Source: JAFDVL01 sp963794955 (lineage in GTDB: Bacteria; Acidobacteriota; Blastocatellia; RBC074). From it: DNA of 64,000 nucleotides. The stretch lies in contig CAWCGF010000008.1 of assembly GCA_963794955.1 (NCBI GenBank), positions 87,302 to 151,301 on the forward strand, in the 5' to 3' direction. Under the pieces are notes generated by a model. The model was not told where the DNA came from and made no database searches. It saw only the letters and a program-made list of their open reading frames with translations. Position 1 is the stretch's first letter; each line of letters begins with the position of its first letter. The position numbers were made by a program, and so were the translations under genes. Shown one piece after another: positions 53,099 to 62,219 of the stretch.

Positions 53099-54115
53099 AT
53101 GAACATTTATTACGACAAAGATGCAGACCCGAAATATTTGCAAGGCAAAACCATCGCCATCATCGGCTATGGCTCGCAAGGCTTCGGACATTCCAACAAC
53201 CTCAAAGACAGCGGCGCAGATGTAATCGTCGGATTACGTGCGGATAGCCCCAGCGTGGCGAAGGCCCAAGCGGCAGGCTTGGAAGTGTTGCCTGTGGCTG
53301 ATGCCGCTGAGCGCGCCGACATCATTATGCTGTTGACGCCGGATGAATTGACGCCAGGGATTTATGCTCGTGAAATCGCACCGCACCTGAAGCCAGGCAA
53401 ATATCTCGCCGTCGCGCACGGTTTCTCGATTCACTTCAAGAAAATCGTGCCGCCTGCTGATGTGAACGTATTTATGGTGGCACCGAAAGGCCCTGGTCAC
53501 TTGGTGCGTCGTGAATACGAACGGGGCGCAGGCGTGCCGTGCTTGCTCGCCATCGCGCAAGACCCCAGCGGCGACACTAAGCAAGTTGGCATGGCCTATG
53601 CTTCAGCCATTGGCGGCGGACGTGCTGGTGTGATTGAAACAACCTTCAAGGAAGAAACCGAAACGGATTTGTTTGGCGAACAGGCGGTGCTGTGCGGTGG
53701 GTTGACGGCGCTGATTCAAGCAGGTTTTGAAACGCTTACCGAGGCTGGATATGCGCCGGAGATGGCGTATTTTGAATGCCTGCACGAAATGAAGTTGATC
53801 GTGGATTTACTCTACGAAGGCGGTGTGGCGAACATGCGCTATTCGATTTCCAACACGGCGGAATATGGCGATGTCACGCGCGGCCCACGCATTGTCGGCC
53901 CGGAAGTCAAAGCCAAAATGAAAGAAATTCTTGCCGAAATTCAATCGGGTCAATTCGCCGATGAATGGATGGCGGAAGCGGAATCTGGCAAGCCAAACTT
54001 CAATAAACTTGTTGCTGAGGGGAAGAAGCACAAAATTGAAGATGTTGGCGAACAACTGCGCGGTTTGATGCCTTGGCTGGCGTCGAACAAGATCGTAGAT
54101 AAGGCGAAAAACTAA
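53099..54115 (+). CDS. ilvC: Ketol-acid reductoisomerase (class I)
   Basis: A 338-residue NADPH-dependent enzyme for the second common step in branched-chain synthesis. The Rossmann motif is IAIIGYGSQGFGHSNNLKDSG (the usual GYGSQGHAHALN is changed to G-F-G-H-S-N-N), followed by ADIIMLLTPDE, VAHGFSIHFKKIVPP, VFMVAPKGPGHLVRREYERG and the C-terminal knotted domain with TFKEETETDLFGEQAVLCGGL (metal-binding Asp/Glu) and GVANMRYSISNTAEYGD. The length fits class I. The ATG at 53099 has CGGAG at 8 bp; the upstream start at 53072 is rejected. Confidence 0.96.
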   Translation: MNIYYDKDADPKYLQGKTIAIIGYGSQGFGHSNNLKDSGADVIVGLRADSPSVAKAQAAGLEVLPVADAAERADIIMLLTPDELTPGIYAREIAPHLKPGKYLAVAHGFSIHFKKIVPPADVNVFMVAPKGPGHLVRREYERGAGVPCLLAIAQDPSGDTKQVGMAYASAIGGGRAGVIETTFKEETETDLFGEQAVLCGGLTALIQAGFETLTEAGYAPEMAYFECLHEMKLIVDLLYEGGVANMRYSISNTAEYGDVTRGPRIVGPEVKAKMKEILAEIQSGQFADEWMAEAESGKPNFNKLVAEGKKHKIEDVGEQLRGLMPWLASNKIVDKAKN

Positions 54116-54118
54116 ATT

Positions 54119-54209
54119 GGTGGTCGGTGATCGCTTCTTTTGCGAAGCTGATTCGCTTACGACGCGCGCTTTTGCATAGAACCTTCTTTTTAACCGATCA
54201 CCGACCACC
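54119..54209. repeat. Inverted repeat between ilvC and cimA
   Basis: GGTGGTCGGTGATCG (54119-54133) pairs perfectly over 15 bp with CGATCACCGACCACC (54195-54209). The words GGTCGGT/ACCGACC are repeated again in ACCACCAATT just beyond. The arms flank 61 bp. It fills nearly all of the 107-bp gap before the cimA start at 54223. It resembles other word-repeat dyads in this window. Confidence 0.7.
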
Positions 54210-54222
54210 GACCACCAATTTT

Positions 54223-55794
54223 ATGAGCAGTACCTTGATCGAAATTTACGACACCACATTGCGCGACGGAGCGCAGGGCGAAGGCTTGGCGTATTCTGTT
54301 GAAGATAAAATCAAAATCGCCCGCGCATTGGATGAACTCGGCGTCGCGTTTATCGAAGGCGGTTGGCCGGGCGCGAATCCGAAGGACGTAGAATTTTTCG
54401 AGCGCGCCAAATCCATCAAGCTTGATAACGCTTTGTTTGCCGCCTTCGGCAGCACGCGTCGGGCGAATGGCATCGCCGCCGATGATGCGGTTGTGCAAGG
54501 CTTGCTCGCCGCTGAAACGCCAATTGTCACCATTTTCGGCAAATCATGGGACTTTCACGTAGACGTTGCGCTCAAGACGACACTGGATGAAAACCTGCGT
54601 ATGATTGCTGACACGGTTTCACATCTGAAAGCGCAAGGCCGCCGCGTGTTTTATGACGCCGAGCATTTTTTTGATGGCTTCAAAGCGAACTCCGAATATG
54701 CACTCGATACGTTGAATTCTGCCGTCAAGGCTGGAGCCGAAACGATTATTTTGTGCGATACCAACGGCGGCGGCTTGCCGGAACGTATGGTCGAAGTTAT
54801 AGACATTGTACGCAACCGATTTCCCCACGCGAAAATTGGTATTCACGCGCACAACGACGGCGAACTGGCCGTTGCGAATTCGCTCGCCGCTGTCGAAGCA
54901 GGCGCGACCCATGTACAAGGCGTGATGAACGGTTATGGTGAACGGTGCGGCAACGCAAATCTGGCTTCGATCATTCCGAACCTGGAATTGAAACTGGATC
55001 GTCGTTGCTTGCCCGCAGGCAAATTGAAATTGCTCACGCACACCAGCCGCTACATCAACGAAGTGGCGAACCTGGTGCCGAATGATCGCGCCGCGTTCGT
55101 TGGGCGTAGTGCCTTCGCGCACAAAGGCGGCATTCACGTTTCTGCCGTGATGAAAGCGAAAGCCACTTACGAACACATTGATCCTGAACTTGTTGGCAAC
55201 GAAACGCGCGTGCTTATCAGCGATCAATCCGGCGTCAGTAACATCAATTTTGCGGCAAAAGATTTCGGTGAAGACTTCCAAAAGAATCCCGAAGCCGGAC
55301 GCCGCTTGCTCAAGGAGTTGAAAGAATTGGAGCATCAAGGCTACTCATTTGAAGAAGCCGATGGCTCTTTTCATTTGCGTGCGCTCGGTGCGCTTGGCAA
55401 ACGCAACTACTTCTTTGCGCCGCTGGAATACCGCGTCTGGATCGGCTCTGCCAGTGAAACGGAAGCCGTCGTGCGGGTGCAGGTCGGTGATGAAACGATG
55501 CACACTGTAAGCCTTGGCGATGGCCCGGTGCATGCGCTTGATCAGGCGTTGCGCAAAGCCTTGCGCGAACACTACCCGGTGATTGAAAAGTTTCACCTGA
55601 TTGATTTCAAAGTGCGTATTCTGGACGGTGAACACGCGACGGCGGCCAAGACGCGCGTGCATATTGAAACAAGCGATGGTGAGCGTTCGTGGAATACCGT
55701 GGGGGTTGCCGAAAATATCATCGCCGCCTCGTGGCAGGCAATGCTCGAAAGTATCGAATACGGTTTGCAAACCATCATTCACGCCTCGAAATAA
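54223..55794 (+). CDS. cimA: Citramalate synthase
   Basis: A 523-residue member of the LeuA/homocitrate synthase family, of the CimA type. It starts IEIYDTTLRDGAQGEGLAYSVEDKIKIAR, with the CimA-typical D-G-A-Q-G-E-G (LeuA reads D-G-E-Q-S-P-G), followed by FIEGGWPGANPKD, KTTLDENLRMIADTV, GIHAHNDGELAVANSLAAV with the metal-binding His, GYGERCGNANLASIIPN and FAHKGGIHVSAVMK. It makes (R)-citramalate from pyruvate and acetyl-CoA, the first step of the threonine-independent route to isoleucine. The C-terminal LeuA-type regulatory domain is present. The stop overlaps the next gene's ATG by one base (TAATG). Confidence 0.92.
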   Translation: MSSTLIEIYDTTLRDGAQGEGLAYSVEDKIKIARALDELGVAFIEGGWPGANPKDVEFFERAKSIKLDNALFAAFGSTRRANGIAADDAVVQGLLAAETPIVTIFGKSWDFHVDVALKTTLDENLRMIADTVSHLKAQGRRVFYDAEHFFDGFKANSEYALDTLNSAVKAGAETIILCDTNGGGLPERMVEVIDIVRNRFPHAKIGIHAHNDGELAVANSLAAVEAGATHVQGVMNGYGERCGNANLASIIPNLELKLDRRCLPAGKLKLLTHTSRYINEVANLVPNDRAAFVGRSAFAHKGGIHVSAVMKAKATYEHIDPELVGNETRVLISDQSGVSNINFAAKDFGEDFQKNPEAGRRLLKELKELEHQGYSFEEADGSFHLRALGALGKRNYFFAPLEYRVWIGSASETEAVVRVQVGDETMHTVSLGDGPVHALDQALRKALREHYPVIEKFHLIDFKVRILDGEHATAAKTRVHIETSDGERSWNTVGVAENIIAASWQAMLESIEYGLQTIIHASK

Positions 55795-56195
55795 TGGGTG
55801 GACAAACCCGAACAGTGCATCTGGCCGTAGGCGTGCTTGTCCTCGCAGTATTTTTGCTGACGGGCTATCACATGCGCTTTCACCTCCACCATTTGCTGGA
55901 AGCGAATGATCGCTTTCGGTTTTCGTTGCGCGGCAATCATCTTTACATTTTGTTGCTGGGCTTGCTGAATTTGAGTTTGGGCGCGTATCTGCGCATTAGC
56001 CAAACAATCTGGCGCGCGTATTTGCAATTGGTTGGTTCGTTGATGATTTTAGCGGCGACGGGATTGGTGATTGTGGCATTTTTCTTTGAGAATAAAGAAT
56101 TATTGGAGCGACCGTTTACTTTGCTGACGATGATTCTGGCGTTGACGGGAACCGGGCTGCACGTTGTAAGCAGTCTGCAAAAGAAAGCTTCGTAG
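55794..56195 (+). CDS. Hypothetical membrane protein coupled to cimA
   Basis: A 133-residue protein with four predicted membrane helices (about residues 9-27, 47-67, 72-97 and 107-126): VHLAVGVLVLAVFLLTGYHM, LYILLLGLLNLSLGAYL, LQLVGSLMILAATGLVIVAF and LLTMILALTGTGLHVV. No named family is recognised. The start (MGGQTRTVHL) overlaps the cimA stop by one base, so the two are translationally coupled, and a longer upstream start inside cimA is not needed. Its role in the branched-chain cluster is unknown. Confidence 0.75.
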   Translation: MGGQTRTVHLAVGVLVLAVFLLTGYHMRFHLHHLLEANDRFRFSLRGNHLYILLLGLLNLSLGAYLRISQTIWRAYLQLVGSLMILAATGLVIVAFFFENKELLERPFTLLTMILALTGTGLHVVSSLQKKAS

Positions 56196-56206
56196 CCGAA
56201 AAAGCA

Positions 56207-57237
56207 ATGGCTGAATTAGAGAATCCCCACGACAAGTTTTTCAAAGAAGTGTTCGGGCAGTCAGACATCGCGGCAGATTTCATGGCGAATTATCTGCCTG
56301 CGGAAGTGGTTGCCGAACTGGATTTGTCTGCACCGGAACTGGTCAAAGACTCGTTTGTTGATGCCAGTTTGCAAGAGCATTTTTCTGACCTGCTCTATAA
56401 AGTTAAGTTGCGTGGCGCAAAGGCAGAAGCGTTTATCTTCTTTCTCTTCGAGCACAAGAGTTATCCCGACGAATGGGTGGCGTTGCAAATCTTGCGCTAT
56501 CTCCTGGAGTTATGGGAAAAAGAGAGAATTGCAGGCGCAAAGAAGTTGTCACCCGTTTTCCCTATCGTTTTTTACCACGGGCGATCCAAATGGTCTTTCC
56601 CGCTCAATTTCAATGCGCTGATTGATTTTAACGGGCGTGCGCACCTGAAACCCTTTGCGCCAGAGTACCATTACTTTTTGTGCGACCTGACGCAACTGAA
56701 CGAGGCGCAGGTCAAAGGCGGTTCGCTCTTGCAGACGACCATGCTGCTGATGAAGAATATTCGGCGGCGTGATTTGCGCCATCGGTTGCAACAAGTCTGG
56801 GCCAAGCTCCCGGAGGTTGCGCCAGAACGATTGATAAATTTTGTGACTTCTTGTTTTGCCTACATCTCTTCTGCTAACGACTACTTAAATGCAGCCGAGA
56901 TGAAGCGCATCCTCAAAGAGTCATTCCCTGAAAAGGAAGGTAGCATTATGGCTAAATTAGCGCACGACTGGATTCAGCAAGGCATTCAGCAAGGCATTCA
57001 GCAAGGCATTCAGCAAGGCATTCAGCAAGGCATTCAGCAAGGCGACACCAGGAATTAGTAACCATTTGTGTTACGTCAATTACATCGGCGCATCGGTATT
57101 TTTCCTGCTACACAAGAAGCACAAATTCGTCATCTTCCGCTGGCGCAATTGGAGCAGCTTAGCGACGCCTTGTTAGATTTTACTTCTGCCACTGATCTCA
57201 ACAACTGGTTAGCAATTCACACCGCACAGAAATAATT
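56207..57237 (+). pseudogene. Rpn/YhgA-like putative transposase-nuclease, interrupted in its tail
   Basis: The open part (56207-57058, 283 residues) has the Rpn (PD-(D/E)XK) family start HDKFFKEVFGQSDIAADFMANYLPAEV, then FSDLLYKVKLRG, FIFFLFEHKSYPDEWVALQILRYLLELWE with the E-H-K catalytic motif, VFPIVFYHGRSKWSFP and a helical region. It ends in six IQQG units and then TAG-TAA. After those stops the same frame continues from 57068 to 57237 as VLRQLHRRIGIFPATQEAQI, then HLPLAQLEQLSDALLDF and NNWLAIHTAQK. This is the DUF4351-type C-terminal domain found in this family. Two stops divide the natural protein; the nuclease half may still be made. Confidence 0.75.
56972..57043. repeat. Six-copy 12-bp tandem repeat in the Rpn-like gene
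   Basis: Six perfect or near-perfect units of ATTCAGCAAGGC encode IQQG six times at the end of the Rpn-like open frame. The unit length keeps the frame, so slippage would only change linker length. Rpn proteins commonly carry such glycine/glutamine linker repeats before their C-terminal domain. Confidence 0.9.
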
Positions 57238-57240
57238 ACT

Positions 57241-58920
57241 ATGACCTTCGATCCCAAACACCAAAGTCACATTATTACCAACGGACGCGACCGCGCACCG
57301 GCACGTTCGATGCTCAAAGCTATCGGCTTCTCTGATGAAGATTTGAAGAAGCCCATTATCGGCGTCGCGCATCAATGGATTGAAACAATGCCGTGCAATT
57401 TCAATCACCGCGATTTGGCGAAACACGTCAAAGAAGGCATTCGCGCTGCGGGCGCGACACCAATGGAATTCAATACCATTTCGATCAGCGACGGCGTAAC
57501 GATGGGAACCGAAGGCATGAAGGCTTCGCTCGTTAGCCGCGAATTGATTGCCGACTCAATTGAACTCGTCGGGCGCGGTTATATGTTCGACGCGATGGTT
57601 GTCATTGTCGGCTGCGACAAAACGATTCCGGCTGCGGCAATGGGCTTGATTCGGCTGAACGTGCCAGGACTGATTTTGTACAGCGGTTCTATTGGTCACG
57701 GCGATTACAAAGGCGAGCATTTGACGTTACAGAGCGTATTTGAAGCAGTGGGCGCAAACGCAGCGGGCAAGATCAGCGATGCCGAATTGCTCGCTATCGA
57801 AGACATCGCTTGCCCTGGTGCAGGCGCGTGCGGCGGGCAATTCACGGCGAACACGATGGCGCAAGTGATGGAGTTCATCGGCCTGTCTGTGATGGGCACT
57901 GCCAGCGTTTCTGCGGTTGATCCGAAAAAGGAAACGGTCGCATTTGAATCCGGCAAAACGGTCGTGGAATTGCTCAAGCGCAACGTCCGTCCCAGCGATA
58001 TTCTGACGCGCGAGGCGTTTGAAAATGCCATCGCAGGCGTGGCCGCGACGGGCGGCTCCACGAATGCTGTATTGCATTTGCTGGCGATGGCGCGCGAGCT
58101 GGGGATGCCGCTCAGCATTGACGATTTTGACGTGATTAGTTCGCGCACGCCGACGATTGCGAGCTTGCGACCCGGCGGCAAATATACGGCAGTCGAACTG
58201 AGTGCCGCAGGTGGAACGACGCTGATTGCTAAGCGCATGATGGAAGGGGGGTTGTTGGATGGTTCGCAAAAAACAGTTTCCGGGCTGACCCTTGCTGAGG
58301 AAGCTGACTTGGCGACGGAAACGCCAGGGCAGGACGTGGTTTACACAGCAGAAAACCCGTACAAGAAAACGGGTGGCTTGGTCATCCTGAAAGGGAATAT
58401 CGCGCCCGAAGGCTGTGTGCTCAAGCTCTCTGGGTTTGAGCGCCAAAAGCATATTGGCCCTGCGCGTGTATTTGAATGCGAAGAAGACGCGATGGCGGCA
58501 GTTTTGAATGGTGGTATCAACCCCAACGATGTCGTTGTGATTCGCTACGAAGGCCCCAAAGGTGGCCCCGGCATGCGCGAAATGTTAGGCGTCACGGGCG
58601 CGATCACCGGGGCTGGACTGGCCGAAACAGTTGCTTTGCTGACGGACGGACGATTCAGCGGCGCGACGCGCGGCTTTTGCGTTGGGCATATCGCGCCGGA
58701 AGCAGCGGCGGGCGGCAACATCGCGGCGGTCAGAGATGGCGACAAGATTGAAATTGATATTGAAAAACGCCTCTTGCAAGTTGCGCTGAGCGATGAAGAA
58801 ATCGCCGCTCGTCTCAAGGATTGGAAGGCCCCGGAACCGCGTTACAAAACAGGTGTGTTTGCCAAATATGCGAAGCTGGTGACATCGGCTTCAGAAGGTG
58901 CCATCACCAAGGCTGATTAG
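57241..58920 (+). CDS. ilvD: Dihydroxy-acid dehydratase
   Basis: A 559-residue iron-sulfur enzyme, third common step of branched-chain synthesis. Typical motifs are RAPARSMLKAIGF, IGVAHQWIETMPCNFNHRDL (first cluster cysteine in P-C-N), VVIVGCDKTIPAAAMG (second), CPGAGACGGQFTANTMA (third) and the C-terminal GPKGGPGMREMLGVTGAI and LLTDGRFSGATRGFCVGHIAPEA. The three cysteines fit the [2Fe-2S] type. It starts 3 bp after the Rpn-like gene's tail and closes the branched-chain cluster; a GC-rich dyad follows 28 bp downstream. Confidence 0.96.
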   Translation: MTFDPKHQSHIITNGRDRAPARSMLKAIGFSDEDLKKPIIGVAHQWIETMPCNFNHRDLAKHVKEGIRAAGATPMEFNTISISDGVTMGTEGMKASLVSRELIADSIELVGRGYMFDAMVVIVGCDKTIPAAAMGLIRLNVPGLILYSGSIGHGDYKGEHLTLQSVFEAVGANAAGKISDAELLAIEDIACPGAGACGGQFTANTMAQVMEFIGLSVMGTASVSAVDPKKETVAFESGKTVVELLKRNVRPSDILTREAFENAIAGVAATGGSTNAVLHLLAMARELGMPLSIDDFDVISSRTPTIASLRPGGKYTAVELSAAGGTTLIAKRMMEGGLLDGSQKTVSGLTLAEEADLATETPGQDVVYTAENPYKKTGGLVILKGNIAPEGCVLKLSGFERQKHIGPARVFECEEDAMAAVLNGGINPNDVVVIRYEGPKGGPGMREMLGVTGAITGAGLAETVALLTDGRFSGATRGFCVGHIAPEAAAGGNIAAVRDGDKIEIDIEKRLLQVALSDEEIAARLKDWKAPEPRYKTGVFAKYAKLVTSASEGAITKAD

Positions 58921-58947
58921 CTAAATACAGCGTAGTAAGTTTTTTGA

Positions 58948-58974
58948 GGCGCGCCAGTTCCTTGCTGGCGCGCC
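58948..58974. repeat. GC-rich inverted repeat after ilvD
   Basis: GGCGCGCCAG (58948-58957) and CTGGCGCGCC (58965-58974) form a perfect 10-pair stem with a 7-base loop. The U-tract expected of an intrinsic terminator is missing; the T-run (GTTTTTTGA) lies on the 5' side. It may act as a weak transcription end for the cluster, or mark the junction with the Rhs remnant that begins immediately after it. Confidence 0.55.
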
Positions 58975-58977
58975 GAT

Positions 58978-60585
58978 TTATTAACAATTCGACCTGGAAG
59001 CCTTTCACGACCACCCGTACTTATGATTTAGCTGGCAATGTTACAGCGCAAACCTATCCTTCCAATCGCGTCGCCAATTACAGCTACGACACGGCGGGGC
59101 GCTTGGCGAGTTTTTCCGGAACATTAGGCGATGGCACGTCGCGCACCTACGCCGATCAAATGGCCTACAACGCTGCCGGGCAGATGACGAAAGAGCGGTT
59201 TGGCACCAGCACTTCGCTCTATCACAACTGAGCTACAATGTTCGCCAGCAGCTTTATGATTCGCGCCTCGGCACCAGCAGCAGCGACACCACGACGTGTA
59301 ATCGCGGTGCCTTGAAGTGGTTTTACAGCGGCAACGATATTACCGGGACCAACAACAATGGCAATATCTCTCGTTCGGATCATTGGCGACCGCTTAATGA
59401 CAGCACTTCCACCTGGTACACGTCTTACACCTATTACAATTACGACAACCTGAACCGGATTCAGGATACGACGGAGTATTACAACAGTAGTGCCAATCAG
59501 GCGATAACGTATTCTTACACCCAAGCCTACACAATTGATCGTTGGGGCAATCGGCAGATCAACGCGCCCACGACCAGCGACTTCCTCAACGAAAAACAAT
59601 TCCAGATCACAACCACCAACAATCGCCCGAAAGCGCCCACTGATAACGGTTCCGGCACAGACAAGATGCTCTATGACGCGGCGGGCAATTTGACGTGGGA
59701 TGAATACACCGATGCGATAACACAAGCCAAATGGCGCGGCTACGATGCCGAGGGCAGAATCGGTGTGCTCAAAACCACTGAGAACGCCTCGACGGAGTTA
59801 GCACGTTACATCTATGACGCCAGCGGCAAGCGCGTGCGCAGCTTTGTCAATGGCGTCGAGAAATGGTTCGTCTACGGCATCGGCGGCGAACTGATTGCCG
59901 AGTACACGCCGACCGCCAATCAAATCAGCCCCAGCAAAGAATATGGCTATCGGAGCGGCGAAATCCTGATTGCGACGGAAACCTCGCCGTCCTTCACGAT
60001 TCGCTGGATGCTCTATGACCTGCTCGGTTCGGCGCGCATCATCACGGATTTGAGCGGCTGGTTAGCGACGATAGAGCGGCACGATTACTTGCCGTACGGA
60101 GAAGAGCTTGCGCCGACGGTGGGGCAGCGGGATCAAGGCTGGCAAGGCTATGGCGTAAACACGCAGCGCAAGAAGTTCACAGGGTATGAACGGGATGACG
60201 AATCGGGGTTGGATTTTGCGCAGGCGCGGTATTACGCGAATATTCAGGGGCGGTTTACGAGTCCTGATCCGTTGTTGAGCAGCGGGACGGTGACTGATCC
60301 GCAAAGTTGGAATCGGTACATCTATGTGGGGAACAGGCCAACGATTCTGACTGATCCTAATGGATTGTTATGGTATGGCTATACCGACTCTGCGGGCTGG
60401 ACGACCTATGTCTGGTTTAATTCTGATGCTGAATTTGAACAGAAGAAGGGCAGCTACACAAATGCCGTAAGTTGGAGAAAGTTGACTAGTAATCATCACT
60501 TTATTGATGCTCAAGGACATTTGATCGTGTTGTATGTCACAGGCGGAGGAAGGGATTTAGGAAAACTCGGCAAGTTTCATATGCC
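58978..60585 (+). pseudogene. Rhs-family protein, 5'-truncated and frameshifted
   Basis: RHS/YD repeats are obvious (TYDLAGNVTAQTY, YSYDTAGRLASF, YDAAGNLTWDEY, YDASGKRVRSFVNG), as is the end of the Rhs core, LYDLLGSARIITDLSG, YLPYGEE and GLDFAQARYYANIQGRFTSPDPL. No start or upstream core is present. Frame one breaks after LYHN; frame two continues LSYNVRQQLYDSRLG after one base seems to be missing at the AA of 59226-59227. The variable C-terminal region begins near 60360 (GLLWYGYTDSAGWTTYVWFNS) and is cut by an insertion sequence at 60586. Rhs proteins are polymorphic toxins or their shells. Confidence 0.8.
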
Positions 60586-62219
60586 AGCTAACAGTTCTTT
60601 GAAATGAGGTTCCTCCTCTGTATGGTTGAAGTGCGAAAACAACCGAAAGAAGAGGAGGAACGAAGCCGCCATGAAATTCATCCGGCGACCAGATTTGGAC
60701 AAAGTAACCCGTATGGAAATCGCGGTGCAAGCCTTTTGCGCCCAGGGCGTGTACGGGGAGATCACGCGCTTGGCGCGGGCGTACCGCGTTTCCCGCTGGT
60801 TTGAGTATGCCTTGTTGTGGCAGTTGACCGAGTTGTTTGCGGCGTCGGGGACGGTGGCGCCAGCGCCCCGCTACACGAACGCCGACGCCGACCGGCATAT
60901 TTTATTACTGCGGCTGGTGGGGCGTTGTTCGCTGGAAAGCATCGCCTGCCGCTGCGCGGAGTTGGGCTTGCCGGTGCATTCGGTGGGGTACATTTCGCAA
61001 CGGCTGACGACGTTTGCGCAGGCCTTGCCGCAGGAATTGCCGGCCGGCATCAAACTGGTGGTAGTGCTGGCGGATGAGATTTTTACGGCGGGACAGCCGA
61101 TTCTGCTGACCATCGAGCCGCGTTCGTTGACGATTCTGAAGATCGAGTTGGCGACCGATCGTGAAGCGACGACCTGGCAGCAGCACTGGCAGGAGTTGGT
61201 AGACGCGGGCTTGTTGGAACAAGTCGTGGCAGATCGCGGGACGGGCTTGGTCAAGGGCTGCGCGTTGGCGGGCTTGACGCAGCACCCTGATTTATTTCAC
61301 CTGCTGCATCCGCTCGGCGTGTTTGGCGCGCGCTTTTATCGGCAGGCGCTGGCCGCGATAGAACAGGAGTACGAACGCGGAGTCTTGGCGCTAGGACGTA
61401 CGCCAGAGGTGGTGGCGCGGCGCCAGGCGGAGTACGACGCGGCGCGCGCAACGGCGGCGGAAAAGGTGCAGCGCTACGACGACTTTTGCTATCTGTGGCA
61501 GGAGTTGCGCCGGTTGCTGGAACCGTTTGACGCAGCGGGAGCGCTGCCCGCGTTGACGCAACGGCAGGCGGAGATCGCGTGCGTGCTCGCGTTGTTCCAA
61601 GAGTTGGGACACGCGCCGTTGACGGCAGCGGTGGCCAGTTTCGCGCACGGGCTGACGGGGTACTGGGGCTATTACGAACGGCTGGCGGTGGTCTACGAAA
61701 CGTTGTGCGCGCAGCATCCGCGCGCGGCGGTGGCGGCGCTGGCCTGCGGCTGGCAACGGGAACGGCAAGCGACCAACAGCAAAGAGTATGGCGCGCGGCA
61801 ACGGCTGCAAGCCGCGGCGCAGGCGGCTTACGATGAAGCGGCGCGGCTTGCGCCGACCGACGCAGCGGCCCGTCAGGACGCCGTGCGAGAAGCCTTGAGC
61901 GCGGAGATACGGAGTTCATCGTTGATCGAGAATGTGAACTCCGCCTTGCGCCTGCTGTTGGACACGAGCCGCGGACAAGTGCGGCAGGAGACCTTGGATT
62001 TGTTTGCCTGGGTGCATAACCATCGGCCTTTTACGCGCGGCCAACGCGCCGGCCGCGCGCCGCTGGAAATCCTGACGGGAGAACCGCTGGCACAACCCTG
62101 GTTGGATGAACTCCTGTCACTGCGCTAATGACGGCACGACACCACCTGCGAACCGCCGACGGCGGCGGAATCAGGCTTCGTGTCTCACGGCTGAAGACTA
62201 GGCAGTCAAACTGTTAGCT
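60586..62219 (+). mobile_element. Insertion sequence with 11-bp terminal inverted repeats, inside Rhs
   Basis: AGCTAACAGTT at 60586-60596 is repeated inverted as AACTGTTAGCT at 62209-62219; these are the ends of a 1.63-kb element carrying one transposase gene. Removing it joins base 60585 to 62220 and restores an open frame in the Rhs gene (…KFHMP then LWASYKT…), which supports the boundaries. No direct repeat of the target is obvious. The family is unassigned; the transposase is of the DDE type. Confidence 0.8.
60671..62128 (+). CDS. DDE transposase of the Rhs-interrupting insertion sequence
   Basis: A 485-residue transposase. An N-terminal DNA-binding part (KFIRRPDLDKVTRMEIAVQAF and ITRLARAYRVSRWFEYALLW) precedes the RNase-H-like core: VVLADEIFTAGQP (first Asp), VVADRGTGLVKGC (second Asp), a long helical insertion, and SSSLIENVNSALRLLLD followed by FAWVHNHRPFTRGQRAGRAPLEI (the Glu in I-E-N as third acid). 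GAGGAGG lies about 12 bases before the ATG. The sequence is intact and the gene is much more GC-rich than its neighbours, which suggests recent arrival. I recognise the catalytic layout, not the family name. Confidence 0.85.
   Translation: MKFIRRPDLDKVTRMEIAVQAFCAQGVYGEITRLARAYRVSRWFEYALLWQLTELFAASGTVAPAPRYTNADADRHILLLRLVGRCSLESIACRCAELGLPVHSVGYISQRLTTFAQALPQELPAGIKLVVVLADEIFTAGQPILLTIEPRSLTILKIELATDREATTWQQHWQELVDAGLLEQVVADRGTGLVKGCALAGLTQHPDLFHLLHPLGVFGARFYRQALAAIEQEYERGVLALGRTPEVVARRQAEYDAARATAAEKVQRYDDFCYLWQELRRLLEPFDAAGALPALTQRQAEIACVLALFQELGHAPLTAAVASFAHGLTGYWGYYERLAVVYETLCAQHPRAAVAALACGWQRERQATNSKEYGARQRLQAAAQAAYDEAARLAPTDAAARQDAVREALSAEIRSSSLIENVNSALRLLLDTSRGQVRQETLDLFAWVHNHRPFTRGQRAGRAPLEILTGEPLAQPWLDELLSLR

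Noticed and set aside
56972..57043. Possible CRISPR-like array
   Set aside because: The repeats are contiguous 12-bp coding units without spacers.
57056..57061. TAG-TAA in the Rpn-like gene as a recoding site
   Set aside because: Two adjacent different stops cannot be explained by a single recoding event; interruption of the gene is simpler.
59226..59231. TGA in the Rhs remnant as a third selenocysteine codon
   Set aside because: The codon context is not cysteine-like, and the following residues make sense only after a one-base frame change. This is an indel, not Sec.
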